From the NCBI GenBank assembly GCA_000818945.1, contig KN805372.1, positions 283,214 to 347,213 on the forward strand: a stretch of 64,000 nt of DNA. Direction: 5' to 3'. Positions 19,297 to 29,123 of this stretch are shown here, piece by piece. A model generated the notes under the pieces. That model had not been told where the DNA came from. It saw only the letters and a program-made list of their open reading frames with translations, and made no database searches. The stretch comes from Schizochytrium sp. CCTCC M209059. Its lineage: Eukaryota > Sar > Bigyra > Thraustochytrida > Thraustochytriidae. Within the stretch, counting starts at the first letter, position 1. Each line of letters opens with the position of its first letter. A program made the translations under genes and the position numbers.

Positions 19297-22200
19297 ATGA
19301 GGCAAAGCTCAGGGAACCTGCCCGAACACGATGAACCCAAGGGCTTTGCTGCGACCCGCATGGGTCGACGTATATCGCGCGTGCTTGGTCTTATGAAGCA
19401 AGGCGTCTTTGGGCTTTTGTACCTTATTGCAAAGGATCAGCACAGCAGCAACAGCGTCGTTGTAGCAACAACCGCTGTGAACACGCTGCAGCTGCTCTTC
19501 ATGTCCTTTTCAGAACGTGCTCGCTTTCCGTGGCATTGGTGGCTGAGCAAGTACCTACGCCCTTTTCTCAAGTTTTTCTCCCTTGCCTTCGTTCAGGACC
19601 TGAGCAAACCTGTGCAAATGGTGTCGTTCTTTATTTTCTTTATGATGCTCTTTTCTACTAGCGCCATGGCGGCGCTAGTACAGTCCGAGTTTGCCTCTGG
19701 CGGGGTCAAGAATCTTTGGGTACTCCCAGTGCTCCGCTTCATGTTGAGGCTCCTTACTACGGTCTTTTACGTGCCGGTCATTACCGTGCTCCTTGAGTCG
19801 CTGAGCTGCGACAACCCCTTTGACAATATTCTCGTGTGCGGAACGGTAGCACACAATGCATTTTCAGCCGTCATTCTCGGCTTGCTCTTGTGGTTTATTA
19901 CCTTTTCTGGTTTTATCGTTCTCGTGTTTGGCCAACGCGACCCGACTGTAGGAGACGCAGAGGCTGGGCCTCATAAGCGCCTCGAGTTCGTCAATTCGCT
20001 CATTCGAGCTTTGCTCGAGTTTTGCTTTCAAGGCCTGGCGGCCACGCAGAATAGTCTCACCAACCCATATGTACCAGTGCTCATTCTCATCGTCAACATC
20101 ACTGGCTTCTGGCTCACATGCTCGTATGTTTACTTCCTCCCGTATTACTCGGCCTTTACCAACAGAATCATGGCCAGCTTTTACTCTGCATTTTGGTGGA
20201 GCGGAATCTGCCTCATTGCTGCATACTCCGTCAATGACACCCACGATACATCTTCTGCTCTTCTTTTCATCCTTGGCGCACCGCCATTTATGTACACGTG
20301 GTCGCTCATGGTCGACCTGCGGATGGAGTGGTACAAACGCACGCAAGATCATCCAAGGGACTCTCCGTACATGGAAGAAGTAAGACTTCGACTCAAGTAC
20401 CCCTTTGTCCGTATGCACAATCGATGCGAGGGCCTTGGCTCCGACATGCAATTTGAGAGCGACAACAGCTCAGCATCCACATGCACAGAGTCCCTGCTCG
20501 GCTACGACGATAACGATGCTGTCATGGAAGAGTATTTACGCGTCGCAACGCGCTTTCATCGCGACGGTTTCTTCTGTCTCCACGTCTCGCTCCTCATGGA
20601 CCGAATTTGGCGGCACCAGGTCCGGTCACGCAAGTTCCTCAAGCTTGCAGAGAGCTTGCCGCTGTCCTTTGATCACCTCTTTGTGGTGTATCAAAAGACG
20701 CTACAAAACAAAGAGCGAGAGACCGGGGCCAAGGGCGCGATCTCTTACCTTGCCTTCGACCATCACGTGAAGCAGGCCAAAATTGCGATGGCCGAAAGCG
20801 TGGACCTTATTGTCAAGTTCTGGCTGACGCTCATGGACGGTAACTACACCGTCAAAGACTTGCACTCACTCAGCGTGAACGTACACAGAACCTTGGCGCG
20901 ATGTAAGCTGCATATGCGAAGTCTTCTTTCTCTCAATCCAAATTCTCCGACGGCTCTCACGCTCTACGCCGTTTACCACGAGTATGTCTTGAATGATGAG
21001 ACCATGACCAAGAATATTCTCGGCACAGACGACTGCATCTGCGGCGAAGCGCTCATTAATCGCCTGCTCAAGATCGAGGACGTGAAAGAGTTAGAGTTTT
21101 TGGTGTGCGGCGAAGGGGCCAATATAGGGAGGATCAGGTGGGCTTCATTTGGGCTGCTTTCGATGGTCGAATATACGCAGGCAGAACTCTTCAATTCACC
21201 ACTATCCATCCTCTTTGTGCCAAGCATGGCAGATGCCATGGAGATTTACCTCGCAGAGACCGTGCGTAACATTTCGACGTTTGCGGTCATTCGCGTCTTC
21301 ACGTTTTGCCATTCAAAGTCGGGGAACTGCACCTTCGTGGAGCTCGCGCTCACGCCAACGATTAGCAATGCAGGCGAGCTTGAGTTCTCGTGTCGATTCT
21401 CCGAGGTGGCAGAAGAGGAGCTTCTCTTGCGAGACGAACTTGGCAAGGGCTATCTTCTCATTAATCTCAAAGGCAACATTATATCTGGCAGCGCAGATGT
21501 TTGGCCCATCGTAGGGCTTAGCGCAGAGCAAGTGCAGAACTCGAAGGAGCACATCTCAAATATCGTGCCTTGGCTTCGCAATGAGAAAAGCATTCGCGCC
21601 ACGCAGGCGGCACCAAAGGTCGGCCACGCTGTGGAGCTGGGTGACTCGACCTATCATGTCGACATTGTGGGCCACCAGCTTGCCCTCCCTAACAACTCGA
21701 CCTGCTTCGAGGCTGCAGAGATCTTCCAGGTCAAACTTACGGAGATGAAAGGATATGCACCTCTTGCGACGGCGGACGGGACCGTACCTTCAGGTAAGCT
21801 ACGACACATGTCCTCGTTGCGTTCGGATACATTCAACTCGTTAATTTCCGATACCTTTGGCGACGATCCCTTTGATATGGCTTCTTCCCAAGCCTCGAGC
21901 GACCTCGGCTCGGAAGATGATTTCGATTTTGACGAGGAGGATCTCATGAAGCACATCCGCAAGGCTATTGAGCAACGCATCAACACTTCCTCTTCCATGG
22001 TGCGAAGGTTTGTCTTTCAAAGTCGTTGGCTCACTCTCGCCGTTATTGTATTCTTCGTTGCTGTCAGCATATTCTTTGACGAACATGTCAACGGTTACAG
22101 AGACTCTTTGACGTACTTTCGAACCGTGTACGAACGGGACTCTCTTCTTGTCAATCTTGCCTCGTACACCCAGGATCAGATTGCTACAATTGAGCTCTTG

Positions 22201-23916
22201 GAAGAAAGCAGTAGAAACAACAACAACAGTGGAAGCAGTACCGTCAGCGACATAGACGCTTTGCAAGAAATGCTACAGAAAAACGCAAACGCCATCAATT
22301 CAACCGCCTTTGAGCTGCGAAGCGCCCACCGCTTGCTAATAAGAGTGTCTGAAGCCGACACCTCCATGCGAGCCTTCGATCTTGACTATGAGGCCGATGT
22401 GTCACAAAACACATCACTCGTCTTCCATGTCGGCGAGGAGGGCGCTGCGCGCGCGTCCAGCATCTGGATCGGAATTTTGGAGCTCACAAACCACGCACTC
22501 GCTTTTTCACAATACGAGTCGCCCCAGTGCGAAGATTCATGTAATTTTACACTAGACAACGCGATCCGATCAATACTGCCTCAATCGAAAATGGAAGCGA
22601 GACTCTGGTTCCAGCACCAAACAGCCAAACTCGAGGAGGTGTCTCTTTTCAACTGGCAGGTCTTCATTGCATCGAGTGTAGCCATTGTGTTCTTGTTGAT
22701 CGAGGTTTACCTACCCGTTTTGTTGGCAACCAACAAATCTCGCAAGTACACGGTCCACGCCTTTGCAAGCATCCCGTCTCTTCTCGTGTTGGAAATGTCA
22801 GACACGTACGCTAAGCGCGCGGAGCACCTCGTCCGCCTGAGCGAACAGTCACAAGCTGATGACGCAGATGGTGTCGTGGTGAATAAGCAACAGACTTCGG
22901 AACAGGCAGTGGCGCAACACAAGAGCCTCCTCGGGCAGCAAAAAGACAGGCAGACTTTTCGTTTCACGCCTCTCAAGCGCGCGATCAATACAATGGGTTC
23001 GAGTCTTCGGTCCATCGAAAAGGTGGCCAATGATCACTTTCTTGTGCGCCTCATAATCAATCTGGTGCTTGTCGCTCGCATAGCGTACCCTAGTCTTCTT
23101 GTCTGGACGATGACGCTCTACTTTGTGCTCGTTCCGCGAGAGGCAGGACTCACAACGGTGCAAGCGACGGCGGACCTTGTCAGTCAACGCTGGTTGGCGA
23201 GTGCAGAGCTCTCGTTTTGGCTCAAGGAACCGCCTCAGGAAGGGATTGTGAATACAATTGACGACCTGCTTGAGATTGTGTCAAGTGTGACCTATATGCT
23301 GCATTTGGGCAATGGATCCGACACGTATGAGCAGCTGTCAGATCAGCAAGAAGAGCAGTGGGACTTACTTTTCGAAGATGCCTGTTTGTCACGTGTTGCA
23401 AGCGACCTGCCCTGCAATGAGACCTTGGCTTTTCTGGGCAATTTTGCAGAAGGAGTGCCGGACGATGTTATTGTCGATCTGGGCCTTGAAAATGGCCTTC
23501 ACTTCGCCAACGAACAATTCATTTCTCTTGTGCGGAAGCTTCGTGCTCTCTACCAGCAGATTACGCAAAATCGAACTCAGGGAGACGTCAACAAGCTACT
23601 CCAACAGCAGGCTGTCATGTACAGGCCTTCGACGCTTTTTGAGTCACTTCTCGTGGCACATCGATTTTCTACAGACCTTGCTTTTGAATACGTAGCTAGC
23701 GTTGTTGATGCCTTTGAGCAGCAGCGCGTAGGCACTTCAATCGCAGTTTGTGTGATCGTCATTGTCTCGCACCTTTTTGTTTGTCGAGCAGTGTCGGCTG
23801 TCGACTCTGACACGCAAAAGAACCTCATTCTGCTCATGATGTTGCCAGAGAAGGTGTTTAAGCAGCGGCCTCAAATTCTGGACCTTCTTCAAGTAGAGCA
23901 CATTAATGCCCAGTAA
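19297..23916 (+). CDS. Giant multipass membrane protein, TmcB/TmcC-like
   Basis: The 1,539-residue protein starts at the first ATG (19297); the frame is open further upstream only through a GTG. An N-terminal block of about eight hydrophobic helices (residues about 70-365) is followed by a long soluble helical region with paired helices (about 390-640: RVATRFHRDGFFCLHVS, FDHLFVVYQKTLQNK) and a PAS-like segment (about 730-800: GYLLINLKGNIISGSADVW). After an acidic stretch (DDFDFDEEDLMKH) come four more membrane helices near 905-925, 1120-1145, 1247-1280 and 1478-1500. The loops between them are large and carry N-glycosylation sequons. This architecture resembles the 'tiny macrocysts protein B/C' family of ciliates, amoebae and other protists, whose biochemical role is poorly known; sensory or osmotic signalling is only a guess. 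No introns are seen in 4.6 kb. Confidence 0.7.
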   Translation: MRQSSGNLPEHDEPKGFAATRMGRRISRVLGLMKQGVFGLLYLIAKDQHSSNSVVVATTAVNTLQLLFMSFSERARFPWHWWLSKYLRPFLKFFSLAFVQDLSKPVQMVSFFIFFMMLFSTSAMAALVQSEFASGGVKNLWVLPVLRFMLRLLTTVFYVPVITVLLESLSCDNPFDNILVCGTVAHNAFSAVILGLLLWFITFSGFIVLVFGQRDPTVGDAEAGPHKRLEFVNSLIRALLEFCFQGLAATQNSLTNPYVPVLILIVNITGFWLTCSYVYFLPYYSAFTNRIMASFYSAFWWSGICLIAAYSVNDTHDTSSALLFILGAPPFMYTWSLMVDLRMEWYKRTQDHPRDSPYMEEVRLRLKYPFVRMHNRCEGLGSDMQFESDNSSASTCTESLLGYDDNDAVMEEYLRVATRFHRDGFFCLHVSLLMDRIWRHQVRSRKFLKLAESLPLSFDHLFVVYQKTLQNKERETGAKGAISYLAFDHHVKQAKIAMAESVDLIVKFWLTLMDGNYTVKDLHSLSVNVHRTLARCKLHMRSLLSLNPNSPTALTLYAVYHEYVLNDETMTKNILGTDDCICGEALINRLLKIEDVKELEFLVCGEGANIGRIRWASFGLLSMVEYTQAELFNSPLSILFVPSMADAMEIYLAETVRNISTFAVIRVFTFCHSKSGNCTFVELALTPTISNAGELEFSCRFSEVAEEELLLRDELGKGYLLINLKGNIISGSADVWPIVGLSAEQVQNSKEHISNIVPWLRNEKSIRATQAAPKVGHAVELGDSTYHVDIVGHQLALPNNSTCFEAAEIFQVKLTEMKGYAPLATADGTVPSGKLRHMSSLRSDTFNSLISDTFGDDPFDMASSQASSDLGSEDDFDFDEEDLMKHIRKAIEQRINTSSSMVRRFVFQSRWLTLAVIVFFVAVSIFFDEHVNGYRDSLTYFRTVYERDSLLVNLASYTQDQIATIELLEESSRNNNNSGSSTVSDIDALQEMLQKNANAINSTAFELRSAHRLLIRVSEADTSMRAFDLDYEADVSQNTSLVFHVGEEGAARASSIWIGILELTNHALAFSQYESPQCEDSCNFTLDNAIRSILPQSKMEARLWFQHQTAKLEEVSLFNWQVFIASSVAIVFLLIEVYLPVLLATNKSRKYTVHAFASIPSLLVLEMSDTYAKRAEHLVRLSEQSQADDADGVVVNKQQTSEQAVAQHKSLLGQQKDRQTFRFTPLKRAINTMGSSLRSIEKVANDHFLVRLIINLVLVARIAYPSLLVWTMTLYFVLVPREAGLTTVQATADLVSQRWLASAELSFWLKEPPQEGIVNTIDDLLEIVSSVTYMLHLGNGSDTYEQLSDQQEEQWDLLFEDACLSRVASDLPCNETLAFLGNFAEGVPDDVIVDLGLENGLHFANEQFISLVRKLRALYQQITQNRTQGDVNKLLQQQAVMYRPSTLFESLLVAHRFSTDLAFEYVASVVDAFEQQRVGTSIAVCVIVIVSHLFVCRAVSAVDSDTQKNLILLMMLPEKVFKQRPQILDLLQVEHINAQ

Positions 23917-24283
23917 ACTTTGCGCCTGCTCGTAAAACTCTGCAGCCCACCCACCTGCTTGGCTTACTCTGTCTTCGTTAAATTAGGCCCGCGGCGAGGC
24001 GGGGGAGGGAAGGGAAGGGAAATGGCACGTAAAGTTACACTGTCCTAGATATTCAAGTTCGCGTTCCTGGTGTCACAGCGATGCTGCGAAATATCATTCT
24101 CACGAAAGTTGATGAATTGATTTGAATTGATTTGAATTGATTTGATCTGGATTGAACTGATTTGATTTGAATAGGATGAGACTTGCTCTCAATCGAATCT
24201 TGCGTTCGATGCCGCGATATCGTTTGTCATTGCAGAGCCCGAATGGGACAAATGCATGCGCCCCCTCATCCCCCTTCCGGTGT
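23917..24283. other. Convergent 3' region with GATTTGAATT-type repeat
   Basis: No gene. A run of roughly five imperfect 10-base units (ttgatttgaa) at about 24114-24170 and a gggaa run at about 24005-24020 fill most of the spacer. Confidence 0.6.
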
Positions 24284-26197
24284 TTACTTTTTTTTGGGTG
24301 GGGCGGTCTTGGGCTCGATGCGCGTTCGCGGGTCATAAACGAGACACTTGCACACGATCTCGAAGAGACGCTCATTTGAGAACGCGCTGGCTGCGAGAGC
24401 GCGGCGCAGCGAGAGCGAACCAGGCTTGGGGAAGCTCGCATTCTGCGTCCAACGGGGAGCTCCGGAACTTCTATGGAAGAACTTCGACCATCGCGTCGCG
24501 CCTTCGCGGATTGGTTGACCTCGGATTGCAACAATGAGCGCCAACTGCTCCAGCTCGTTCTGGCCAGGAAATAGCGGAAGCCCGACCATGAGCTCGGCAA
24601 GAACGCAACCGCAACTCCACATATCCACAGCAACGCCTGTGGGCGCTCCAAGAATGACCTCGGGAGCACGATAAAATCGAGACTGGATGTAGGTGTGAAC
24701 CTGCTCACTCACCAAACATGCCGAACCGAGGTCAACCAATCGGATTCGGGGAGAAACGAGGATAGTTCCATCCGCGAGAGTCATGGGCCAAGACATACAA
24801 TCGACGGTGGTTGCTAGCGTTGCTTCCCGAGGACGACGCGGGCCGTCCTCGAGCAGGATGTTCTCTGGTTTGATGTCGCAGTGTATGATATCTGCATCGC
24901 GAAGAAAGCGGAGCGCGGCGAGAAGTTGCTCTGCAATAGCAAGAACAGGCTTCTCAGCCAGTCCATGATGCTCATTAGCGCGCAGTACCTCGTACAAATT
25001 CTTGGAGTACATTGGAAACACCAAACAAAGGTGGTTTCTGAACCAAAAGTGGTCAAGAAGGGTGACAACTCGCGAAACGCCTTGTGGATCGCAGTCGCGA
25101 ATCCTTTGTAGCACGCGAAGCTCAACAAGAGCTTGCGCACGGAACCGCTGAACACTGCGAATCATCTTGATTGCAATCGATGCTGCTTGCTGGGTTTTAT
25201 GGTCGCGACAGCGAAAGACCTGCCCAAAGCTGCCATGCCCCAACTTGCTCTCGATTTCGTACCTGAAAGCAATTTGCTCACCTTTAACGTAAATGTACTC
25301 GCCTTCGGCGGAGTCGAATGCACCATGCGCTGTTCTTGCAATTTTTGATGTTTGCGAACCGATATAATAGACTTTGTCGAACGCGCAAATCTCATTGCGC
25401 TCATAATCAGCAAGTAGGTCGGGGCACATTTGCAAGGTCTCAGCGCCAGAGAGAATGCGTCTTTCGGCAGGCGAAGTGTCCTGCTTGGCCATCATATCCT
25501 CACGCTGTGAAGACCGATATTGCTGGCCGCGATTTTGACGAGCAATTACGGCAGGGGGTCGTGGACGTTGTCGTGCCGTGAGCGATCCACTTGAATTCTG
25601 GGTCGCGGGTATGCTCTTTCCGGCAATTCGGGCTGAGGCTACGACCTGTGGTTGTAGGTTCTCATGGGTTCTACGTTCTCGAGAGCTAACTATTTGGCGC
25701 GGATTCTGCGCAAGACTTTTACGTCTAAAACGTGCGTCTACGTGACGTTGATTTGAATGGTGTTGTCGACTTTCGAGGTGCTGGGGCCTTTGCCGAACAT
25801 GGCCCCGCCTGTGCTGTGATTGCAGCTGCTGAGATCGTTGCTGCCGGAAAGGGTGGGAACCTTGGCTCTGATTCTGTTGCTGGAACGCGTGCTGTTGGCG
25901 TTGTTGGTTCTGGTAAAATTGCGTGCGATGCTCCATAAAGGGTTTGGTGCTTATACGGAAAGCACGCTTGCGGCAATCATCCTGCTGGTGCCGTGTGTCA
26001 GCGTCTTCGAGTGCAGGTTCGTGTGTTCGCGCTGATCCGGCACGATATCGACAAGGTGTACATGATTGCAGACTTTCTCGATGATTGTTGTGGGCCGATG
26101 AACCACTTTGCTTGGCGACGGTAGTAGTGCAGGAGCTATCATGCGAAGCTGGCTTAAGGACAAGCCTAGGCACCCGAACGGGCGCAGTGCTGGCCAT
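24284..26197 (-). CDS. DYRK-family dual-specificity protein kinase
   Basis: DYRKs autophosphorylate their activation-loop tyrosine and then phosphorylate Ser/Thr substrates. The 637-residue protein starts at ATG 26197 (the longer frame is GTG-opened). The first 250 residues are glutamine/histidine/arginine-rich and disordered. A DYRK homology box-like segment precedes the kinase (ADYERNEICAFDKVYYIG). The catalytic domain has GHGSFGQV (about residue 317), the lysine in AIKMIR, HCDIKPEN (about 439) and a DLGSA magnesium loop in place of DFG. It also has the signature YIQSRFYRAPEVILG (about 502), whose tyrosine is the autophosphorylation site. An insertion (about 450-475) separates HCDIKPEN from DLG. 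The C-terminus stops right after YDPRTRIEP, so the last helix is short. DYRK2/Pom1-like is the closest type I recognise. Confidence 0.9.
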   Translation of the reverse strand: MASTAPVRVPRLVLKPASHDSSCTTTVAKQSGSSAHNNHRESLQSCTPCRYRAGSARTHEPALEDADTRHQQDDCRKRAFRISTKPFMEHRTQFYQNQQRQQHAFQQQNQSQGSHPFRQQRSQQLQSQHRRGHVRQRPQHLESRQHHSNQRHVDARFRRKSLAQNPRQIVSSRERRTHENLQPQVVASARIAGKSIPATQNSSGSLTARQRPRPPAVIARQNRGQQYRSSQREDMMAKQDTSPAERRILSGAETLQMCPDLLADYERNEICAFDKVYYIGSQTSKIARTAHGAFDSAEGEYIYVKGEQIAFRYEIESKLGHGSFGQVFRCRDHKTQQAASIAIKMIRSVQRFRAQALVELRVLQRIRDCDPQGVSRVVTLLDHFWFRNHLCLVFPMYSKNLYEVLRANEHHGLAEKPVLAIAEQLLAALRFLRDADIIHCDIKPENILLEDGPRRPREATLATTVDCMSWPMTLADGTILVSPRIRLVDLGSACLVSEQVHTYIQSRFYRAPEVILGAPTGVAVDMWSCGCVLAELMVGLPLFPGQNELEQLALIVAIRGQPIREGATRWSKFFHRSSGAPRWTQNASFPKPGSLSLRRALAASAFSNERLFEIVCKCLVYDPRTRIEPKTAPPKKK

Positions 26198-26648
26198 AGC
26201 GAGTGCTTGCTTGGCCAGAGCGCGTGGGGTTTGAGGTTGCGTCTGCACGTTTCGAGTTATTCGAGCGATGCCGCGAGACCCATGTGCTCAGTCAGACGCT
26301 TGCCTGTTATGCGCTGGTCTTCATAAATAATAGTGTAGAGAGTGAGGGAGCGTGGTCTCGTTTCGCTAGTCACACAGACGCACTCAAGGCACATTTTGCT
26401 TTTCTTTTTTTTTGTCCGTTTATACTATATCTACTTTGAAGGCTTGTCGGAGCGGCTTAGTACGCAAGAGGGTATACTATAGCACTAGTGGGACCCCCCA
26501 AAAACTACCAATGTCTGTCGAAAGGGGGGGGGGGGGNNNNNNNNNNNNNNNNNNNGGGGGGGGGGGGGGGGGGGGGGGGCAAGCGAGCAAGAGGAGAATA
26601 TTAATCAAAGAGTCACAAGCACAAAGGAAAAAATAGACGTCCAAGAAG
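26198..26648. other. Spacer with assembly gap between DYRK and uL3 genes
   Basis: This is the DYRK promoter and uL3 3' flank. It has no gene and contains the N gap in poly-G described below. Confidence 0.5.
26524..26579. repeat. Poly-G homopolymer interrupted by a 19-base N gap
   Basis: Thirteen G residues (26524-26536) precede 19 N (26537-26555) and 24 G follow (26556-26579). True length is unknown. The uL3 stop is about 70 bases away and unaffected. Confidence 0.98.
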
Positions 26649-27806
26649 TTACTGCTTGGTGGAGCCAAAGACGCGATCGCGCTCCTCCTTGGTCTGGAAG
26701 CGACCGTGACCCATCTTCGACGAGGTGTCGATGAAGTTGAGGACGATCTCCTCCTTGGCCGCGCGCGAGGTACGGGTGTGGAGGGACTTGCGCATGGTGA
26801 CGAGAGCCTTCTTGGGGCCCGGGGCACCACCCTTGATCATAACCCAGTCCTGGGTGACAATACCGTAGCGCACGAAGCCGCCGAGAGGGTTGATGTCCTT
26901 GACGGTAAGATCGGTCTCAGTGGAGCAGCTCTTCTCGCCGGCCTTGCCGAGGCGGTAGATCTTCTTGTTGGTCTCCACGCGGTGGTGCACACCATGCTGA
27001 CCGGCGCGGGGCACGGTCACCTTGACGCGAGCAGGGTGCCAGGCACCAATGCAAGCAACCTTGCGAAGACCCTTGTGGGTCTTACGGGGAAGACGGGTGA
27101 CACCGAAGCGCGAGACGACACCCTCGAAACCGTGACCCTTGGTGATACCGATAAGGTCGCACATCTCGTCCTTCTGGAAGACACTGTCGAGGGGGATCTG
27201 CTGCTCAAAGAGGCCACGGGCGAAGTTGACCTTCTCCTCGACGGAGCCACCGTTGATCTGGATCTCGGCAATGTGGGCCTTCTTCTGGCGGAGGTTCAGC
27301 TTCTTGATCTGGGTGTGAGTGATAAGGCGGACGACCGAGCAGTACTTCTTGATGCGCTCGATCTCAGTCTCGATATCGGCACCGTTGCCCTCGGTGTACT
27401 TCTTGGCATACTTGGTGAAAGCCTTCTTCTTGGAGTGGTACCAGTTCTTGTAGAAGCGGCGCTTGGCCTCCTCACTCAAGTGCTCAGCCCAGACGGTGGT
27501 GAGCGAGCGAAGGCCACGCGGGGTCTCGATGTAGCCGACGATGCCAACACCGACCATGGGGGGCGCCTCGAGGATGGTGACAGCCTCGAGAACCTCCTTC
27601 TTGTGCACGTTCGAGCCCGGCTTGTCCACGGTGCGGGTGACGTGGGTCATGCCAGCCTTGTAGGCCATGAAGGCGGTGAGGTGGGTGTCCTTGGACGCGT
27701 CGTCCTTGGGGAACGCCCGGATCTTACCGCGGTGGTGCTTGGACCGCTTGCGCGGGAGGAAGCCAAGGCTGCCATGGCGGGGGGCCTCAAACTTGCGGTG
27801 CGACAT
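26649..27806 (-). CDS. RPL3: 60S ribosomal protein uL3
   Basis: uL3 lies near the peptidyl-transferase centre and the GTPase-associated region of the large subunit. The 385-residue, intron-free protein starts MSHRKFEAPRHGSLGFLPRKR and contains KDDASKDTHLTAFMAYKAGMTH, the W-finger loop (GAWHPARVKVTVPRAGQHG) and the conserved histidine and basic stretches around it (GVTRLPRKTHKGLRKVACIG). Length equals the normal eukaryotic form. Third positions are almost all G or C, as expected for a highly expressed gene, which is why the opposite strand is also open for over 500 codons. Confidence 0.98.
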   Translation of the reverse strand: MSHRKFEAPRHGSLGFLPRKRSKHHRGKIRAFPKDDASKDTHLTAFMAYKAGMTHVTRTVDKPGSNVHKKEVLEAVTILEAPPMVGVGIVGYIETPRGLRSLTTVWAEHLSEEAKRRFYKNWYHSKKKAFTKYAKKYTEGNGADIETEIERIKKYCSVVRLITHTQIKKLNLRQKKAHIAEIQINGGSVEEKVNFARGLFEQQIPLDSVFQKDEMCDLIGITKGHGFEGVVSRFGVTRLPRKTHKGLRKVACIGAWHPARVKVTVPRAGQHGVHHRVETNKKIYRLGKAGEKSCSTETDLTVKDINPLGGFVRYGIVTQDWVMIKGGAPGPKKALVTMRKSLHTRTSRAAKEEIVLNFIDTSSKMGHGRFQTKEERDRVFGSTKQ

Positions 27807-28035
27807 CTTACCTTCGCTGCTGCTGCTAGTCTACGTCGTTCACCAATCAACGCAAGCCACACGTTGCACGGGACGCACGAAAGAGTATCGCGTTCACCAC
27901 GTCGTCGTCGTCAATGTCGTTCGTCATCGTCGTCAATATCGTCAGTCAATGCCGTCGTCCAGCCCGAGCTCTGCCAGCCTCCCGTCCGCGACTCGTCCCT
28001 GCCCCGGGCCCCCGCGCGCAGCGCAGCGCCGCCAC

Positions 28036-28614
28036 CTACCTCGCCGAGTCCTGCTGCTTCTTGGTGTCTGCCGCCGCGAAGAGCGCCCGGCAGGGCCACA
28101 GACACGGACTCTGCGTCTGCCCCCCGCGTCTGCCCCCCCGCCCGCGCCACCCGCGGTCCCGGAGAAGGGTGTGAGGGGGGTGGGGTTCGGAGGAGTCCGG
28201 CGCGGAGGAGCGCCGGAAGAAGGAGCGGAGGGGAAGGGGTATGCGTTGCGCAGAGGAGCGACTGGAGTAACTAGAGTGACTGGAATGCGTGAAAGGGCTG
28301 GAAATGGATGGGGTCGGGGCGGCAGCTTGTTGGGCAACAGGACCAGGCTCGGGGAGTGGGATGGATGAAGGTGCCTCCTTCAGCAGCAGTTGCAGCTTTT
28401 GGAGCTGTGAGCGAGTGCTGTTCGTGACTACGATGGCTGGAAACTGGTCTTCTTGGTAAGAGCCATCATGATTGAATGAATGCCGCAGTCCTCCTACCTG
28501 CCGCGAAGCGGAGACCGAGTGAGAATCTCGGTACGGACCGAGGTCCGTACGTATCATAGTATAGCCAGCGGCGATGAAGCGTGTGCCGTGTGAGGCCGGC
28601 GGGCGAGCGGGCAT
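28036..28614 (-). CDS. Uncertain open frame, low-complexity protein
   Basis: A frame of 192 codons runs from ATG 28614 to 28036 and remains open further upstream without an ATG. The product is Ser/Pro/Arg-rich, with a few ordered-looking pieces (SRSQLQKLQLLLKEAPSSI-like helix, IRTDLGPYRDS) and a basic tail. No family is recognised. It lies immediately upstream of uL3 on the same strand, so it may equally be uL3 leader DNA that happens to be open. Transcript evidence would decide. Confidence 0.3.
   Translation of the reverse strand: MPARPPASHGTRFIAAGYTMIRTDLGPYRDSHSVSASRQVGGLRHSFNHDGSYQEDQFPAIVVTNSTRSQLQKLQLLLKEAPSSIPLPEPGPVAQQAAAPTPSISSPFTHSSHSSYSSRSSAQRIPLPLRSFFRRSSAPDSSEPHPPHTLLRDRGWRGRGGRRGGQTQSPCLWPCRALFAAADTKKQQDSAR
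28531..28550. repeat. Perfect inverted repeat, 9-base arms
   Basis: The arms gtacggacc and ggtccgtac are separated by GA. It falls inside the uncertain open frame and upstream of uL3, so it may be a protein-binding palindrome. Confidence 0.7.
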
Positions 28615-28795
28615 GGAGGACCTCGAGCTGGCTAAGGTGGCGGGCTGGTGCTGCTGATGCTGTTGCTTTCCGATCGACCGACAGTGAGGTGAGGCCTGAT
28701 GAGAGGAGCGAGCTTTCCGAGAGCGCACTGCAGGAATAATGACTGCCTCTTCTTCTGGCGTACAAGCAAGGCTAGGCAGCAAGGCAGGACAACCT

Positions 28796-28825
28796 GAAGG
28801 CAAGGCAAGGCAAGGCAAGGCAAAA
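28796..28825. repeat. (AAGGC)n tandem repeat
   Basis: Five to six copies of aaggc, preceded by related caagcaagg and cagcaaggc pieces. It lies upstream of the plus-strand Erv1-like gene by about 300 bases. Confidence 0.85.
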
Positions 28826-29123
28826 CCTTTTCGAGAAGCTCTCGGGGCACAGCGTGGTGCGCGAAGCCGACGTCGGCGCTGGCTAACACCGAGGACAGGT
28901 GAGCCGGAGGCGGCGTGAAGCGGGAATTGGCTGAACGGCCTGGCTGGCGAGCTCGTCCTTTGCACCAAGCAAAACCTTATCCGGGGAGGGCAATCGTCGT
29001 TAATCTAATCACTCTCCGAGACCGAGGCCAAGAGAGAAGATAGACGCGCTTGTGTCTCGGGTGTAGTAGACTGGCTTGGGGGCTCGGTTGGGTCGACGCG
29101 TGATTGGGGTGCGCAAATTCAAG

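Larger units (their letters stand above)
27807..29123. other. Divergent region between uL3 and Erv1-like genes
   Basis: About 1.3 kb that includes one uncertain open frame (28036-28614, listed). It also has a perfect inverted repeat at 28531-28550 and an (AAGGC)n run at 28796-28825. Confidence 0.45.

Noticed and set aside
24100..24296. Extended C-terminus of the DYRK kinase by a frameshift at the poly-T run
   Set aside because: The shifted frame reads repeat-coded Asn/Gln/Phe sequence, not the expected last kinase helix, so the stop at 24284 is kept.
26706..28274. 522-codon plus-strand open frame opposite uL3
   Set aside because: It mirrors a gene with nearly all G/C third positions, which removes stops from the opposite strand. 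Its product is repetitive Asp/Leu/Val sequence with no domain.
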